The position numbers and the translations under genes are program-made. A stretch of 64,000 nucleotides of DNA, taken from the NCBI RefSeq assembly GCF_900111495.1, contig NZ_FOIU01000001.1, forward strand, positions 248,001-312,000, read 5' to 3'. This DNA is from Chryseobacterium wanjuense (lineage in GTDB: Bacteria > Bacteroidota > Bacteroidia > Flavobacteriales > Weeksellaceae). Positions 43,709 to 52,476 of this stretch are shown in pieces. Below the pieces are notes generated by a model. That model did no database searches, was not told the origin of the DNA, and saw only the letters and a list, made by a program, of their open reading frames with translations. The stretch's first letter is position 1. The number at the start of each line of letters is the position of its first letter.

Positions 43709-45157
43709 ATGAAAAAGCAGACAATTAAGGAAATCCTGCAGGATTACAAGAAAGTATTACATCATGACATTACGGTTTACGGTTGGGTAAGAACATTCCG
43801 TGCAAATCGCTTCATCGCGCTTAATGATGGTTCTACGATTAATAATTTGCAAATAGTTGTTGATTTCGAAAATTTCGACGAAGAGATTATTAATAAAATA
43901 AGTACGGCTTCTTCTCTGAAGATCGTAGGTGAAGTGGTAGAAAGTCAGGGAGCGGGACAAGATGTAGAGATTCTGGCTAAAAAAATTACCATTTTAGGAG
44001 ATAACTTTACTGAGGAAAGAGATAAAACGATTCTTCAACCTAAAAAACACACTTTAGAAACATTGAGAGAACAGGCACATTTAAGATTTAGAACAAACTT
44101 ATTCGGAGCTGTTTTCAGAGTGCGTCATGCAGTGAGTTTTGCAGTACATGCATTCTTCAACCAAAACCAGTTTTTTTACATCAACACACCGGTAATTACG
44201 GGAGCTGATGCAGAAGGAGCAGGTGAAATGTTTGGAGTGACCAACTTTGATCTCAACAATATTCCGAGAGATGAGCAGGGAGATATTGATTTCTCTCAGG
44301 ATTTCTTCGGTAAAAAGACAAACTTAACGGTTTCCGGACAGCTTGAGGGGGAAACTGCAGCCATGGGATTGGGTAGAATTTATACTTTCGGGCCTACTTT
44401 CCGTGCAGAAAACTCAAACACAACGAGACACCTTGCAGAATTTTGGATGATCGAGCCGGAAGTTGCTTTTAACAACCTGGAAGACAACATCGACCTGGCG
44501 GAAGATTTCTTAAAATATGTGATCCAGTATGTATTGGATAACTGTAAAGATGATCTGGACTTCCTAGACAAACGTTTTGCGGAAGAACAAAAAACAAAAG
44601 CTGAAAAAGAAAGAGCAAAAGAAGGTCTTATTGAAAAGCTGCAAAATGTTGTTGCTAAACGTTTCAAGAGAGTTTCTTATACAGAAGCGATTGAGATTTT
44701 ATTAAACTCAAAAGAAAATAAAAAAGGCAAGTTCCAGTATCCTGTTGAAAAATGGGGAACAGATCTTCAGTCTGAGCACGAAAGATATCTGGTGGAAAAA
44801 CATTTTGAAAGCCCGGTAGTGTTATTCGATTATCCGAAAGAAATCAAGGCATTCTACATGAAACTGAACGATGACAACAAAACGGTTGCCGCGATGGATG
44901 TACTTTTCCCGGGAATCGGAGAGATCATCGGAGGTTCGGAAAGAGAGGCGAGATTGGATGTTTTAAAGCAGAAAATGGCAGATATGCATGTAGACGAGCA
45001 CGAGCTTTGGTGGTATCTTGATACCAGAAAATTCGGTTCCGTACCACACGCAGGATTTGGATTAGGATTGGAAAGACTGGTACTTTTTGTAACGGGAATG
45101 ACCAATATCAGAGATGTGATTCCTTTCCCAAGAACACCGAAAAACGCAGAGTTTTAA
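43709..45157 (+). CDS. asnS: Asparaginyl-tRNA synthetase
   Basis: A 482-residue class IIb synthetase. It has an N-terminal OB-fold tRNA anticodon domain ([20 protein letters not shown]). Motif 2 lies in [19 protein letters not shown] and motif 3 in [10 protein letters not shown]. Asn- rather than Asp-type is supported by the missing bacterial AspRS insert and by length. It charges tRNA-Asn. A TAACTTTG -7 box is at 43663-43670. Probably monocistronic. Confidence 0.92.
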   Translation: MKKQTIKEILQDYKKVLHHDITVYGWVRTFRANRFIALNDGSTINNLQIVVDFENFDEEIINKISTASSLKIVGEVVESQGAGQDVEILAKKITILGDNFTEERDKTILQPKKHTLETLREQAHLRFRTNLFGAVFRVRHAVSFAVHAFFNQNQFFYINTPVITGADAEGAGEMFGVTNFDLNNIPRDEQGDIDFSQDFFGKKTNLTVSGQLEGETAAMGLGRIYTFGPTFRAENSNTTRHLAEFWMIEPEVAFNNLEDNIDLAEDFLKYVIQYVLDNCKDDLDFLDKRFAEEQKTKAEKERAKEGLIEKLQNVVAKRFKRVSYTEAIEILLNSKENKKGKFQYPVEKWGTDLQSEHERYLVEKHFESPVVLFDYPKEIKAFYMKLNDDNKTVAAMDVLFPGIGEIIGGSEREARLDVLKQKMADMHVDEHELWWYLDTRKFGSVPHAGFGLGLERLVLFVTGMTNIRDVIPFPRTPKNAEF

Positions 45158-45177
45158 AAAATTATATAAATTTTTAC

Positions 45178-45212
45178 AAAATCCTTCTAACAAAATTGGA
45201 AGGATTTTTTTA
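45178..45212 (+). terminator. Terminator after asnS
   Basis: AAAATCCTTC / GAAGGATTTT stem with a T-run. Confidence 0.85.
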
Positions 45213-45236
45213 TTAACTTTACTTAAAATTATGGAG

Positions 45237-45455
45237 ATGAGCACAATTACGATACATACAGAAAATGAAAATCAAATTAATTTATTGAAGGCACTTTTGA
45301 AAGAGCTGAAAATTAATTTTGAAATCAATAAAGATGAAAAAAAACTTACAGAATGGCAGAAAGAAAAGATTTTGAAAGGAATTTCTGATATTTCTGAAGG
45401 AAAATTCTCTTCAAGTGAATCTGTTGGTGATAAAGCAAGAAAATGTTTAGAATAA
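45237..45455 (+). CDS. Antitoxin of a type II toxin-antitoxin pair
   Basis: A 72-residue protein (74 if it starts at 45231) whose middle and end are charged (TEWQKEKILKGISDISEGKF). It lies directly upstream of the toxin gene, which overlaps its end by 13 bp. That overlap and the small charged shape fit antitoxins of the RelB/ParD sort, though no named family is certain. It would neutralise the toxin and repress the operon. Confidence 0.75.
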   Translation: MSTITIHTENENQINLLKALLKELKINFEINKDEKKLTEWQKEKILKGISDISEGKFSSSESVGDKARKCLE

Positions 45456-45736
45456 TCTGGTCGCATCAGGCAGAAACTGATTATATTGACACACTGAAGT
45501 ATTGGGTTGCTCATAATCAATCAAACACGTATTCTTCCAAACTCATAATAGAAGTAGAGAAAAAAGAAAAGCTTATCGCTCAAAATCCCAATATTGGTAC
45601 TCCATCGGAAATAGCAGGTGTGAAATATGTTTTAATTGATAAAAATTTTTCACTTTATTATAGAACTAATGAGGATGTCGTTGAAGTTCTCGCATTCTGG
45701 GATAACAGGAGAAATCCGGAAAATTTGAGTTTGTAA
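45443..45736 (+). CDS. RelE/ParE-superfamily toxin
   Basis: A 97-residue protein with the plasmid-stabilisation/RelE fold pattern: FRIIWSHQAETDYIDTLKYW, IAQNPNIGTPSEIAGVKYVL, and an ending VEVLAFWDNRRNPENL. RelE toxins cut ribosome-bound mRNA; ParE toxins poison gyrase. The tail looks closer to the ParE/RelE-like 'FWDxRxxP' group. Its target is unknown. Confidence 0.82.
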   Translation: MFRIIWSHQAETDYIDTLKYWVAHNQSNTYSSKLIIEVEKKEKLIAQNPNIGTPSEIAGVKYVLIDKNFSLYYRTNEDVVEVLAFWDNRRNPENLSL

Positions 45737-45746
45737 AAAGTATAAC

Positions 45747-45779
45747 AAAAAGCCTTAAATGTAAAATTTAAGGCTTTTA
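45747..45779 (+). terminator. Terminator of the toxin-antitoxin operon
   Basis: AAAAGCCTTAAAT / ATTTAAGGCTTTT, with short T-run. Confidence 0.8.
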
Positions 45780-45900
45780 TGTTTATTTTAAAATAGCTTA
45801 TTATACCACATATAAAGCAAAAATCGTGCTAAAGAATGTTTTTCTCGAAATAATTTATTAAATTCGTAGAATATGTTATGTTAAAACACAAAGAGTAAAT

Positions 45901-47367
45901 ATGCTTAAACAACACTTACAACTCAAATTAGGACAGAAGCTTGCACCTCAGCAGATTCAGTTGATGAAGTTGATCCAGCTTCACACGCTGGAATTCGAAG
46001 AGGAACTGGAGAGGGAGTTAGAGGAAAACCCTGCTTTGGAAATTGTAAAGGAAGAGCCTAAAGAGGAAGATTTTTCTTCTTCTCTGGAAGATGCTTATCA
46101 GGATGAGGGCACGGAAAGCATTACCACTGATTTTGATGTAGACCAATATCTTTACGACGACGAGCCAAGCTATAAAACTGCTTCCAGCAATTATTCTCCC
46201 GACGACGAAGAGTTTGATAACGAAAGTCTTTTAACGGAAGGGCAGTCTTTGTATGACTATCTGACGGAACAGATTCATTTATCAAGCATCAATCCGGAAG
46301 ATCTTAAAATTGCAGAATATATCATCGGAAACCTTGATACAGACGGATATTTAAGAAGAGAGATCAAATCGCTTGTTGATGATTTGGCTTTCTCACAGGG
46401 GATTTATACAACCAAAGAAAAAGTAGAGGATATTCTTGAAAATTATGTTCAGAAGCTTGATCCGCCCGGAGTGGGAGCGAGAGGTCTTCAGGAATGCCTG
46501 TTGCTGCAGATTGAAAAGAAAGTAAGCTCTGATAAATCTGTTTCTTTAGCTGCCAATATTTTAAGACATCAGTTTGATGCTTTAACGAATAAACATTACA
46601 ACAAGATTATTCAGAAGTATGACATCGAAGAAGAGGATCTTAAAGATGCATTGGAAGAAATTTCAAAATTATCTCCAAAAGTAGGCGGAAATTTTGATAC
46701 TCAGACGATTACTATTAATCAGGAGATTATTCCGGATTTTGTGATTCAGGTAAAAGACGGGCAGGTTGTTCCGGTACTGAACAGTAAAAATGCACCGACT
46801 CTAAGGGTTTCTGAAGAATATAAAGATATTTTAACGACCTATTCTCACGATAAAACTTCTTCGGAACATAAGCAGGCTGCCTTATTTATCAAACAAAAGC
46901 TGGATGCTGCAAAATGGTATATTGATGCGATTAATCAGCGTCAGAATACATTATTGCAAACCATAACGGCTATTGTGAAATTTCAGAAAGAATATTTCAT
47001 TACCGGTGATGAGAAGTCTTTAAAACCAATGATTTTAAAGGACGTTGCAGACATTACAGGATTTGATATCTCAACCATTTCAAGGGTGGTGAAAAGTAAA
47101 TATGCCGATACTCCGAACGGGATTGTTTATTTAAAGGATTTATTCTCCGACAGTCTTACCAATGACGATGGTGAAGAAGTGTCTACAAAAGAAATTAAAA
47201 CGCATCTTCAGGAAGTTATCAGTAAAGAAAATAAAAGAAAACCTTTGACAGATGATGCTTTGGTGATTATTTTAAAAGAGCAGGGCTACAATATTGCCAG
47301 AAGAACGATTGCAAAATATCGTGAACAGCTGAATATTCCGGTAGCGAGATTAAGAAAAGAATTATAA
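45901..47367 (+). CDS. rpoN: RNA polymerase sigma-54 factor
   Basis: A 488-residue sigma-54. The Gln-rich N-terminal region I is LKLGQKLAPQQIQLMKLIQL. The core-binding region follows. The RpoN box is ARRTIAKYREQLNIP near the C-terminus. It directs polymerase to -24/-12 promoters that need ATP-driven activators. A terminator follows, so it is probably monocistronic. The activator gene is not in the window. Confidence 0.94.
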   Translation: MLKQHLQLKLGQKLAPQQIQLMKLIQLHTLEFEEELERELEENPALEIVKEEPKEEDFSSSLEDAYQDEGTESITTDFDVDQYLYDDEPSYKTASSNYSPDDEEFDNESLLTEGQSLYDYLTEQIHLSSINPEDLKIAEYIIGNLDTDGYLRREIKSLVDDLAFSQGIYTTKEKVEDILENYVQKLDPPGVGARGLQECLLLQIEKKVSSDKSVSLAANILRHQFDALTNKHYNKIIQKYDIEEEDLKDALEEISKLSPKVGGNFDTQTITINQEIIPDFVIQVKDGQVVPVLNSKNAPTLRVSEEYKDILTTYSHDKTSSEHKQAALFIKQKLDAAKWYIDAINQRQNTLLQTITAIVKFQKEYFITGDEKSLKPMILKDVADITGFDISTISRVVKSKYADTPNGIVYLKDLFSDSLTNDDGEEVSTKEIKTHLQEVISKENKRKPLTDDALVIILKEQGYNIARRTIAKYREQLNIPVARLRKEL

Positions 47368-47375
47368 AATAATAG

Positions 47376-47407
47376 AAAAGCAGTTCAGGCCGAACTGCTT
47401 TTTATTT
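47376..47407 (+). terminator. Terminator after rpoN
   Basis: AGCAGTTC / GAACTGCT stem with an AGGCC loop and a T-tail. It lies between convergent genes. Confidence 0.85.
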
Positions 47408-47412
47408 TTGTG

Positions 47413-49035
47413 TTATTCCTTTACATTTTCCAGTCCAAGTTCTTTGATAGAAACCTCTCTCATTTCCACCTTTCTTATTTTCCCTGAAATGGTCATTGGA
47501 AATTCATCTACAAACTTCCAATATTTCGGAATTTTATAATGCGCGATTCTTCCCTTGCAGTATTCTGAAAGCTCTTCTTCAGTGATTTGGAAACCTTTTC
47601 TCACTTTCACCCAGGCCATTACTTCTTCCCCGAATTTTTCACTCGGAACTCCGATAATTTGCACGTCCAGAATATTGGGATAAGTGTATAGAAAATCTTC
47701 AATTTCTTTAGGCGAAATATTTTCACCACCGCGAATGATGAGGTCTTTTATCCTGCCGGAAATGGTAATATAGCCTTCATCATCCATCACAGCCATGTCT
47801 CCGGTGTGCATCCATCGGGAATCATCGAGTACTTTTTTCGTATTTTCAGGATCGTTCCAGTATTTCAGCATGACGGAATATCCTCTCGTACACAGTTCGC
47901 CATGTTCACCACGTTCTACAATTTTTCCATTTTCATTAATAATTTTTATTTCTAAATGATCCTGAACGGTTCCAACGGTATTTACCTGTTTTTCGAACGG
48001 CGTTCCGATTAACGTTTGGGTAGAGACGGGAGACGTTTCCGTCATTCCGTAGCAAATACTTATTTCTTTAATATTCATCAGGTTTTCTACCTTCCTCATG
48101 ATTTCCGGAGGACAGACAGAACCCGCCATGACACCTGTTCTTAAACCTGAAAAATCAAAACTATCAAAATTCTTCACCGCCAATTCTGCAATAAACATGG
48201 TGGGAACTCCATACAGAGAGGTACATTTTTCGTCAGAAACAACTTTTAACGTAATATCAGGATCAAAGCTGTCATTCGGAATTACCATACAGCAACCGTG
48301 TGCTGTACAGCAGATATTGCCGATCACCATTCCAAAGCAATGGTAGAAGGGAACGGGAATGCAGACTCTGTCTTTATGGGAATAGTGTAATCGAATTCCG
48401 ATAAAATATCCGTTATTTAAAATATTATGATGAGAAAGTGTCACACCTTTCGGAAAGCCCGTTGTTCCTGAGGTATATTGAATATTGACAGGATCATCAA
48501 ACTGTACATGTTCCTCAAAGCTGTGAAGGGTATCATCGGAAATTTCCTGACCGTTGTTGAGGAATTCTTCCCAGTTGTCATCAAAGAAAATTTCAGATTT
48601 TAAGGTGTTGCAATATTCTCTTGCATCGGCAATCATTTTTTTATAATCACTTGATTTAAATGTCTGAGAAGAGAAAATATGAGACATTTCCGACTGATTG
48701 ATCACGAAGATCAGCTCACTGGTTCTGTACGCAGGATTGATATTCACCAGGATAACCCCGATTCTGGCCGTTGCATATTGCAAAAGAACCCATTCGTAAC
48801 GGTTGGTAGACCAGATGCCGATACGGTCGCCGGCTTTTGCACCAAGGAAAATCAATGCTTTGGCAACAGCCGTGGTTTGATTATAAAACTCCTGATACGT
48901 AGCACGGTAATTTTGATGTACGGAGACTAAAGCTTCTTGATGGGGGAATTTTTCAACAGTGTGTTTAAGGTTGCTTCCGATGGTTTCCCCTAATAATGGG
49001 ATGTCAGAAGCACCGCTTACATAAGATAAGTGCAT
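47413..49035 (-). CDS. AMP-dependent acyl-CoA synthetase/ligase
   Basis: A 540-residue ANL-superfamily enzyme. The P-loop-like signature is YTSGTTGFPKGVTLSHHN. The adenylation motifs are YGMTETSPVS and DSRWMHTGDMAVMDDEGY, and the closing lysine is in PMTISGKIRKVEM. It activates a fatty or other carboxylic acid to acyl-CoA through an acyl-AMP intermediate. Chain length cannot be told. Confidence 0.9.
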   Translation of the reverse strand: MHLSYVSGASDIPLLGETIGSNLKHTVEKFPHQEALVSVHQNYRATYQEFYNQTTAVAKALIFLGAKAGDRIGIWSTNRYEWVLLQYATARIGVILVNINPAYRTSELIFVINQSEMSHIFSSQTFKSSDYKKMIADAREYCNTLKSEIFFDDNWEEFLNNGQEISDDTLHSFEEHVQFDDPVNIQYTSGTTGFPKGVTLSHHNILNNGYFIGIRLHYSHKDRVCIPVPFYHCFGMVIGNICCTAHGCCMVIPNDSFDPDITLKVVSDEKCTSLYGVPTMFIAELAVKNFDSFDFSGLRTGVMAGSVCPPEIMRKVENLMNIKEISICYGMTETSPVSTQTLIGTPFEKQVNTVGTVQDHLEIKIINENGKIVERGEHGELCTRGYSVMLKYWNDPENTKKVLDDSRWMHTGDMAVMDDEGYITISGRIKDLIIRGGENISPKEIEDFLYTYPNILDVQIIGVPSEKFGEEVMAWVKVRKGFQITEEELSEYCKGRIAHYKIPKYWKFVDEFPMTISGKIRKVEMREVSIKELGLENVKE

Positions 49036-49095
49036 AGAGTGAAAGATTTGGTTAAATAAAATTAATAATTATATCTTAAACTCAGACTTTTTATG

Positions 49096-49770
49096 TTAAA
49101 TTTCCTGAGAATCTATTTCCTTGAGCTGTTTTAAATTTTTATCGAGTTTTCTGATAATGATACCGTAAACCAACCTGTAGTATAACCAGATTAATAAAAT
49201 ACTCAGTACCATACTTACGATAATTCCGCTGATGACAATGGTAAGATCTGAGGTGGTCGGCTGTACATTCTGGCTGTTTAGCGCATAAAATATAAATGCC
49301 GTGAAAACAAATGTGAAAGCTATTAATAAAACAATGCTGATAAGAATAAAAGCATTAACTGTTTTTTTGAATTTAATGATTCTTGTGATAAGACCTTTAA
49401 GATTTTCTTCAATTTTAATCTTACGATAGTTTTGATAAAATTTAAAGACAAAATAAGCGGTGATAAGCAGACTTAGAATTTTTATGGCAAAATAAGCGTG
49501 GTCGAAACTGCTTTCCACTTCAGGTGTTTTTTGCGCACCCAGTCTTTCCAGCACTTTAGAAAAGCTGTTGGCTTCATCATTCTGGAAAAAATAAAATAAT
49601 CCCAAAACAGAAAAGAATAAAAACTCGGCAACGCTGATCCAGAAAATATATTTCACATAATTACGCGATTTTCGGTTCAACATCTGAAGAATTTCATTGT
49701 TGTCGTATTTCTGCTGAACAGGCTGTTCCTGCCATGTTTTCTTAAAACTGTCTAAATCAAATTCAGGCAT
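49096..49770 (-). CDS. Membrane protein translationally coupled to an ECF sigma factor
   Basis: A 224-residue protein. A soluble front of about 42 residues (MPEFDLDSFKKTWQEQPVQQ) precedes four membrane helices and a charged tail (RKLDKNLKQLKEIDSQEI). The gene overlaps the sigma factor's stop by 8 bp (ATGCCTGA), so the two are translated together. It could be a regulatory partner such as an anti-sigma factor, although no known anti-sigma motif is seen. Confidence 0.7.
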   Translation of the reverse strand: MPEFDLDSFKKTWQEQPVQQKYDNNEILQMLNRKSRNYVKYIFWISVAEFLFFSVLGLFYFFQNDEANSFSKVLERLGAQKTPEVESSFDHAYFAIKILSLLITAYFVFKFYQNYRKIKIEENLKGLITRIIKFKKTVNAFILISIVLLIAFTFVFTAFIFYALNSQNVQPTTSDLTIVISGIIVSMVLSILLIWLYYRLVYGIIIRKLDKNLKQLKEIDSQEI

Positions 49771-50278
49771 ATTTTTCCATCTGTTCTTTAAGGGTTTTCT
49801 TTAATCTGTTCATTTTCACACGCGCATTTACTTCGGTGATCCCGAGGTTTTCTGCAATATCCTTGTAAGGCAAATCATCCAGATACATCATTACAATCGC
49901 TCTTTCCACATTGGGAAGCGTCTTTATTACAGTATACAAAAGTGAGACCTGCTGCTGTTTTTCATCATCATCTTCAATAAAATCTGCATGATTGATGTCT
50001 AACTCGTTTGTGGGCAGGCTTTTACTTTTTTTTCTGAAAAGAGTAATGGCTGTATTTAGGGCAACACGATACATCCACGTAGAAATTTTCGAGTTTCCTT
50101 TAAATGAGTCATAACTTCTCCATAATTGTAACACAATTTCCTGAAAAAGATCTTCCTCATCCTCCAAAGAATTGGTATAAAGACGCGAAACCTTGATAAT
50201 CAGACCCTGATTATCCTTAATAAGCTGCGCAAATTCTTTTTCCTTTGAGGCCAATGTGGATGTATAATTTTGTTGCAC
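49763..50278 (-). CDS. ECF-type RNA polymerase sigma factor
   Basis: A 171-residue sigma-70-like factor. Region 2 is EDLFQEIVLQLWRSYDSFKG plus STWMYRVALNTAITLFRK, and region 4 is TLPNVERAIVMMYLDDLPYK with AENLGITEVNARVKMNRLKK. It redirects RNA polymerase to a specific promoter set. It precedes, with an 8-bp overlap, a four-helix membrane protein that probably controls it. Confidence 0.88.
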   Translation of the reverse strand: MQQNYTSTLASKEKEFAQLIKDNQGLIIKVSRLYTNSLEDEEDLFQEIVLQLWRSYDSFKGNSKISTWMYRVALNTAITLFRKKSKSLPTNELDINHADFIEDDDEKQQQVSLLYTVIKTLPNVERAIVMMYLDDLPYKDIAENLGITEVNARVKMNRLKKTLKEQMEKYA

Positions 50279-50299
50279 GAAGATAAAGACAAAATCTTA

Positions 50300-50395
50300 A
50301 TCTAACAATTTAATAATCTAACAATGTAACAATTATTAAAAACAATATGAATCTTCATTGTTATATTGGTACATTGCTAAATTGTTACATTTAAT
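50300..50395. repeat. 'aacaatttaat / attgctaaattgttac' inverted repeat
   Basis: ACAATTTAATAATCTAACAA and further AACAAT words face TTGTTATATTGGTACATTGC, an imperfect inverted repeat. It lies in the divergent region upstream of the RNase P RNA gene and contains the TTG of that promoter. Confidence 0.55.
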
Positions 50396-50405
50396 TGTAT
50401 CTTTG
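50374..50405 (+). promoter_or_regulatory. Promoter of rnpB
   Basis: TTG at 50374-50376, a 21-bp spacer, and TATCTTTG at 50398-50405, 4 bp before the RNA start. Confidence 0.7.
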
Positions 50406-50409
50406 CAGC

Positions 50410-50741
50410 CACGAGAAAGTCGGCTTGTTGATTCTTATTTCGGTAAGGGTAGGAAAGTCCGGACACCGTAGAGCAGCAAAGCGGATAACATCCGTCACCC
50501 GCGAGGGTAGGACAAGTGCAACAGAAAGGATGTACAGTTCGGCTGTAGTGAAATCAGGTAAACTCTTTGTGGTGCAATGATAAGTATATCGGTTCTTTTC
50601 AGCAATGAAAATAGGAGCTGCTCGCTCTGAAAGCCGAGGGGTAATCAGCTAAAGTTTTGCAGTAATGTAAGACGTAGATAAATAACAGGCATCTCGTTGC
50701 TTGCAATGAGACACAAAATCCGGCTTATAGATTTTCTCGTG
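50410..50741 (+). ncRNA. rnpB: RNase P RNA, bacterial class A
   Basis: It makes the catalytic RNA of RNase P, which trims the 5' ends of tRNA precursors. Helix P1 is formed by CACGAGAAA at the start and TTTCTCGTG at the end. Conserved cores are visible: GGTAGGAAAGTCCGGACACC near the 5' side, GTGCAACAGAAAG, and AGATAAATAACAGGC plus ACACAAAATCCGGCTTA near the 3' side. Length of about 330 nt is normal. The GATTTTTTC after P1 may terminate it. Confidence 0.95.
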
Positions 50742-50751
50742 ATTTTTTCAA

Positions 50752-50836
50752 AAAGCTGGACGTTTGAAGCTGGAAGAGAAAAGTTTTAATGCAATGCCTT
50801 TAACCTCCATCTTCAAGCTCCCATCTTCCATCCAAA
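50752..50836. repeat. 'gctggaag / ccatcttccatc' low-complexity repeat
   Basis: Words AAGCTGGAC, GAAGCTGGAAG on one side and CCATCTTCAAGCTCCCATC, TTCCATCC on the other, an imperfect inverted repeat between rnpB and the convergent PPK2 gene. Confidence 0.5.
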
Positions 50837-51706
50837 TTATTCACTTTCCAAATGCTTTTTCGCTTCCTGCAATTCCGTTCTGTCCTCATTCGAAAGTTTT
50901 GGATAGGCCAGATTCATTTTTTCTAAAGTATCAATAATGATCTGTATTGCAGCGACCCTTGCAAACCATTTGTCATCTGCCGGAAGCACATACCATGGAG
51001 CATGAGCCTTTGAGGTTTCGTTGATAGCCGTTTCGTAGCACTCCATATATTTATCGAATAAAGCTCTTTCCGGAAGGTCGGCTGCGGAGAATTTCCAGTT
51101 TTTTTCCTGTTCATCGATGCGGTCGAGAAGTCTTTGTTTTTGTTCGGCTTTGGAAACGTTTAAAAATATTTTTACGATGGTAGTTCCGTTTTCAGAAAGG
51201 TGTTTTTCAAAATTCCGGATGCTTTCGTAGCGGTTTTCCCAGAATGTATTGTCAAAATCTTTTACGGATTTCCATGTTTTTTCACTTAAATTATATTCAG
51301 GATGTACCTTACACACCAACACATTTTCGTAATGCGAACGGTTGAAGATCCCGATCATTCCTTTATGAGGCAGTGCCACGTAATGTCTCCACAGGAAATC
51401 GTGCAAATATTCTTTAGAACTTGGTGTTTTAAAACTCGTTACATTACAACCCTGCGGATTCACCCCACCGAAAACATGCTCAATGAGGCTGTCTTTTCCG
51501 GCTGCATCCATTGCCTGAAGCACAACGAGAAGTGATTTGCTTCCGTCGGCATACAGTTTTTCCTGCAGTTCGCGAAGTTTTTCTTTTTCCTGGATTAATA
51601 ATTGTGTTCCTTGTTCTTTAGTAAGTTTTCCTTCATATTGGGTTGAAGTTTTTTTTATCGAAAATTTTCCTTTGACTAAAAAATCATCTGAGAAATTGGT
51701 GTCCAT
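50837..51706 (-). CDS. PPK2-family polyphosphate kinase
   Basis: A 289-residue PPK2 enzyme, which moves phosphate between polyphosphate and nucleotides. The Walker A-like loop is VVLQAMDAAGKDSLIEHVFG (residues 61-80; AAGKDS). Later conserved parts are FLWRHYVALP, GIFNRSHYENVLV and RLLDRIDEQEKNWKFS. The direction (ATP/GTP making or using) is not determined. It is convergent with rnpB. Confidence 0.88.
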   Translation of the reverse strand: MDTNFSDDFLVKGKFSIKKTSTQYEGKLTKEQGTQLLIQEKEKLRELQEKLYADGSKSLLVVLQAMDAAGKDSLIEHVFGGVNPQGCNVTSFKTPSSKEYLHDFLWRHYVALPHKGMIGIFNRSHYENVLVCKVHPEYNLSEKTWKSVKDFDNTFWENRYESIRNFEKHLSENGTTIVKIFLNVSKAEQKQRLLDRIDEQEKNWKFSAADLPERALFDKYMECYETAINETSKAHAPWYVLPADDKWFARVAAIQIIIDTLEKMNLAYPKLSNEDRTELQEAKKHLESE

Positions 51707-51763
51707 ATTTTTAATAGTTATTTAAAGATTAAAGGATTAAAGCTACATGTAAGTTTTTAGCAT

Positions 51764-51812
51764 TACCAGCAACTAGCAACCACCAACAAGCAACTAACCA
51801 CCGCCACGCAAC
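51764..51812. repeat. 'aactagcaaccacc' low-complexity repeat
   Basis: Words CAACTAGCAACCACC, CAACAAGCAACTAACCACCG and CACGCAACTATCCC in a row, between PPK2 and the DUF1573 terminator. Confidence 0.5.
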
Positions 51813-51831
51813 TATCCCAACATAAATGTAA

Positions 51832-51859
51832 TAAAAAAACCGCCTCGATGGAGACGGTT
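51832..51859 (-). terminator. Terminator of the DUF1573 gene
   Basis: AACCGCCTC / GAGACGGTT stem with one mismatch and a GATG loop; the A-run before it is the U-tract on the minus strand. Confidence 0.8.
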
Positions 51860-51880
51860 CTTTTATTTTTTGAGTAGAGC

Positions 51881-52348
51881 TTACTTTGCAGCAGCTACTT
51901 TTTTAGCTTGTTTTGTAGCTTTTTTCTCAGCCTTTGCTTTAGCTTTCAGTTCTTCAGCAGTCAATGGCTTTGGATCCGGAGCGTTTGCGTCTACAGTACC
52001 TTTGATGTAGATTACAGTTCTGCTGTTTGCAGGGTCATTAGAAAATACCTCAATCATTTTGTTGAATCCACCGTTGATGGCAGTATTGTATCCAACTTTG
52101 ATTTTAGCTGATTTCCCTGGCATGATAGGATCTGTCTTGAATTCAGGAGTTGTACATCCGCAAGAAGCCTTTACATTAGAAACAACTAGAGGCTTGTCAC
52201 CTGTGTTTGTTACCGTAAAATATCTTGTACCATCAGAATTTGGCTTGATAGTACCATAATCAAATGTAGTTTGATCAAAAGTAATAGTTTGTGCAGATGC
52301 TAGAGCAAATGTCCCGAATAATGCAATTCCTGCAATTAATTTTTTCAT
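51881..52348 (-). CDS. DUF1573 family secreted protein
   Basis: A 155-residue protein with a signal peptide ending ASAQT, starting at ATG 52348. The mature part is an immunoglobulin-like DUF1573 domain (TFDYGTIKPNSDGTRYFTVT, VKASCGCTTPEF, VGYNTAINGGFNKMIEVFSN). It ends in a Lys/Ala-rich helix. Such proteins are common in Bacteroidota; the role is unknown, perhaps structural in the periplasm. Confidence 0.85.
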   Translation of the reverse strand: MKKLIAGIALFGTFALASAQTITFDQTTFDYGTIKPNSDGTRYFTVTNTGDKPLVVSNVKASCGCTTPEFKTDPIMPGKSAKIKVGYNTAINGGFNKMIEVFSNDPANSRTVIYIKGTVDANAPDPKPLTAEELKAKAKAEKKATKQAKKVAAAK

Positions 52349-52476
52349 ATTCTTGAATGTTAATATGTAAGTTAGATAAATTTTGAGAAACAAAGTTAAA
52401 AATTATTTTAATTCATACTTAAAATTTTTTTTCTTTAGACTATTTTTGCAAATTGTAAATTAAAGAAACAGAATTT

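Noticed and set aside
45443..45455. The 13-bp overlap as a frameshift joining antitoxin and toxin
   Set aside because: Both frames have good starts and family-like lengths, and overlaps are usual in such pairs.
50395..50580. Possible short protein frame at the start of the RNase P RNA
   Set aside because: The conserved RNase P RNA sequence and P1 pairing explain the region.
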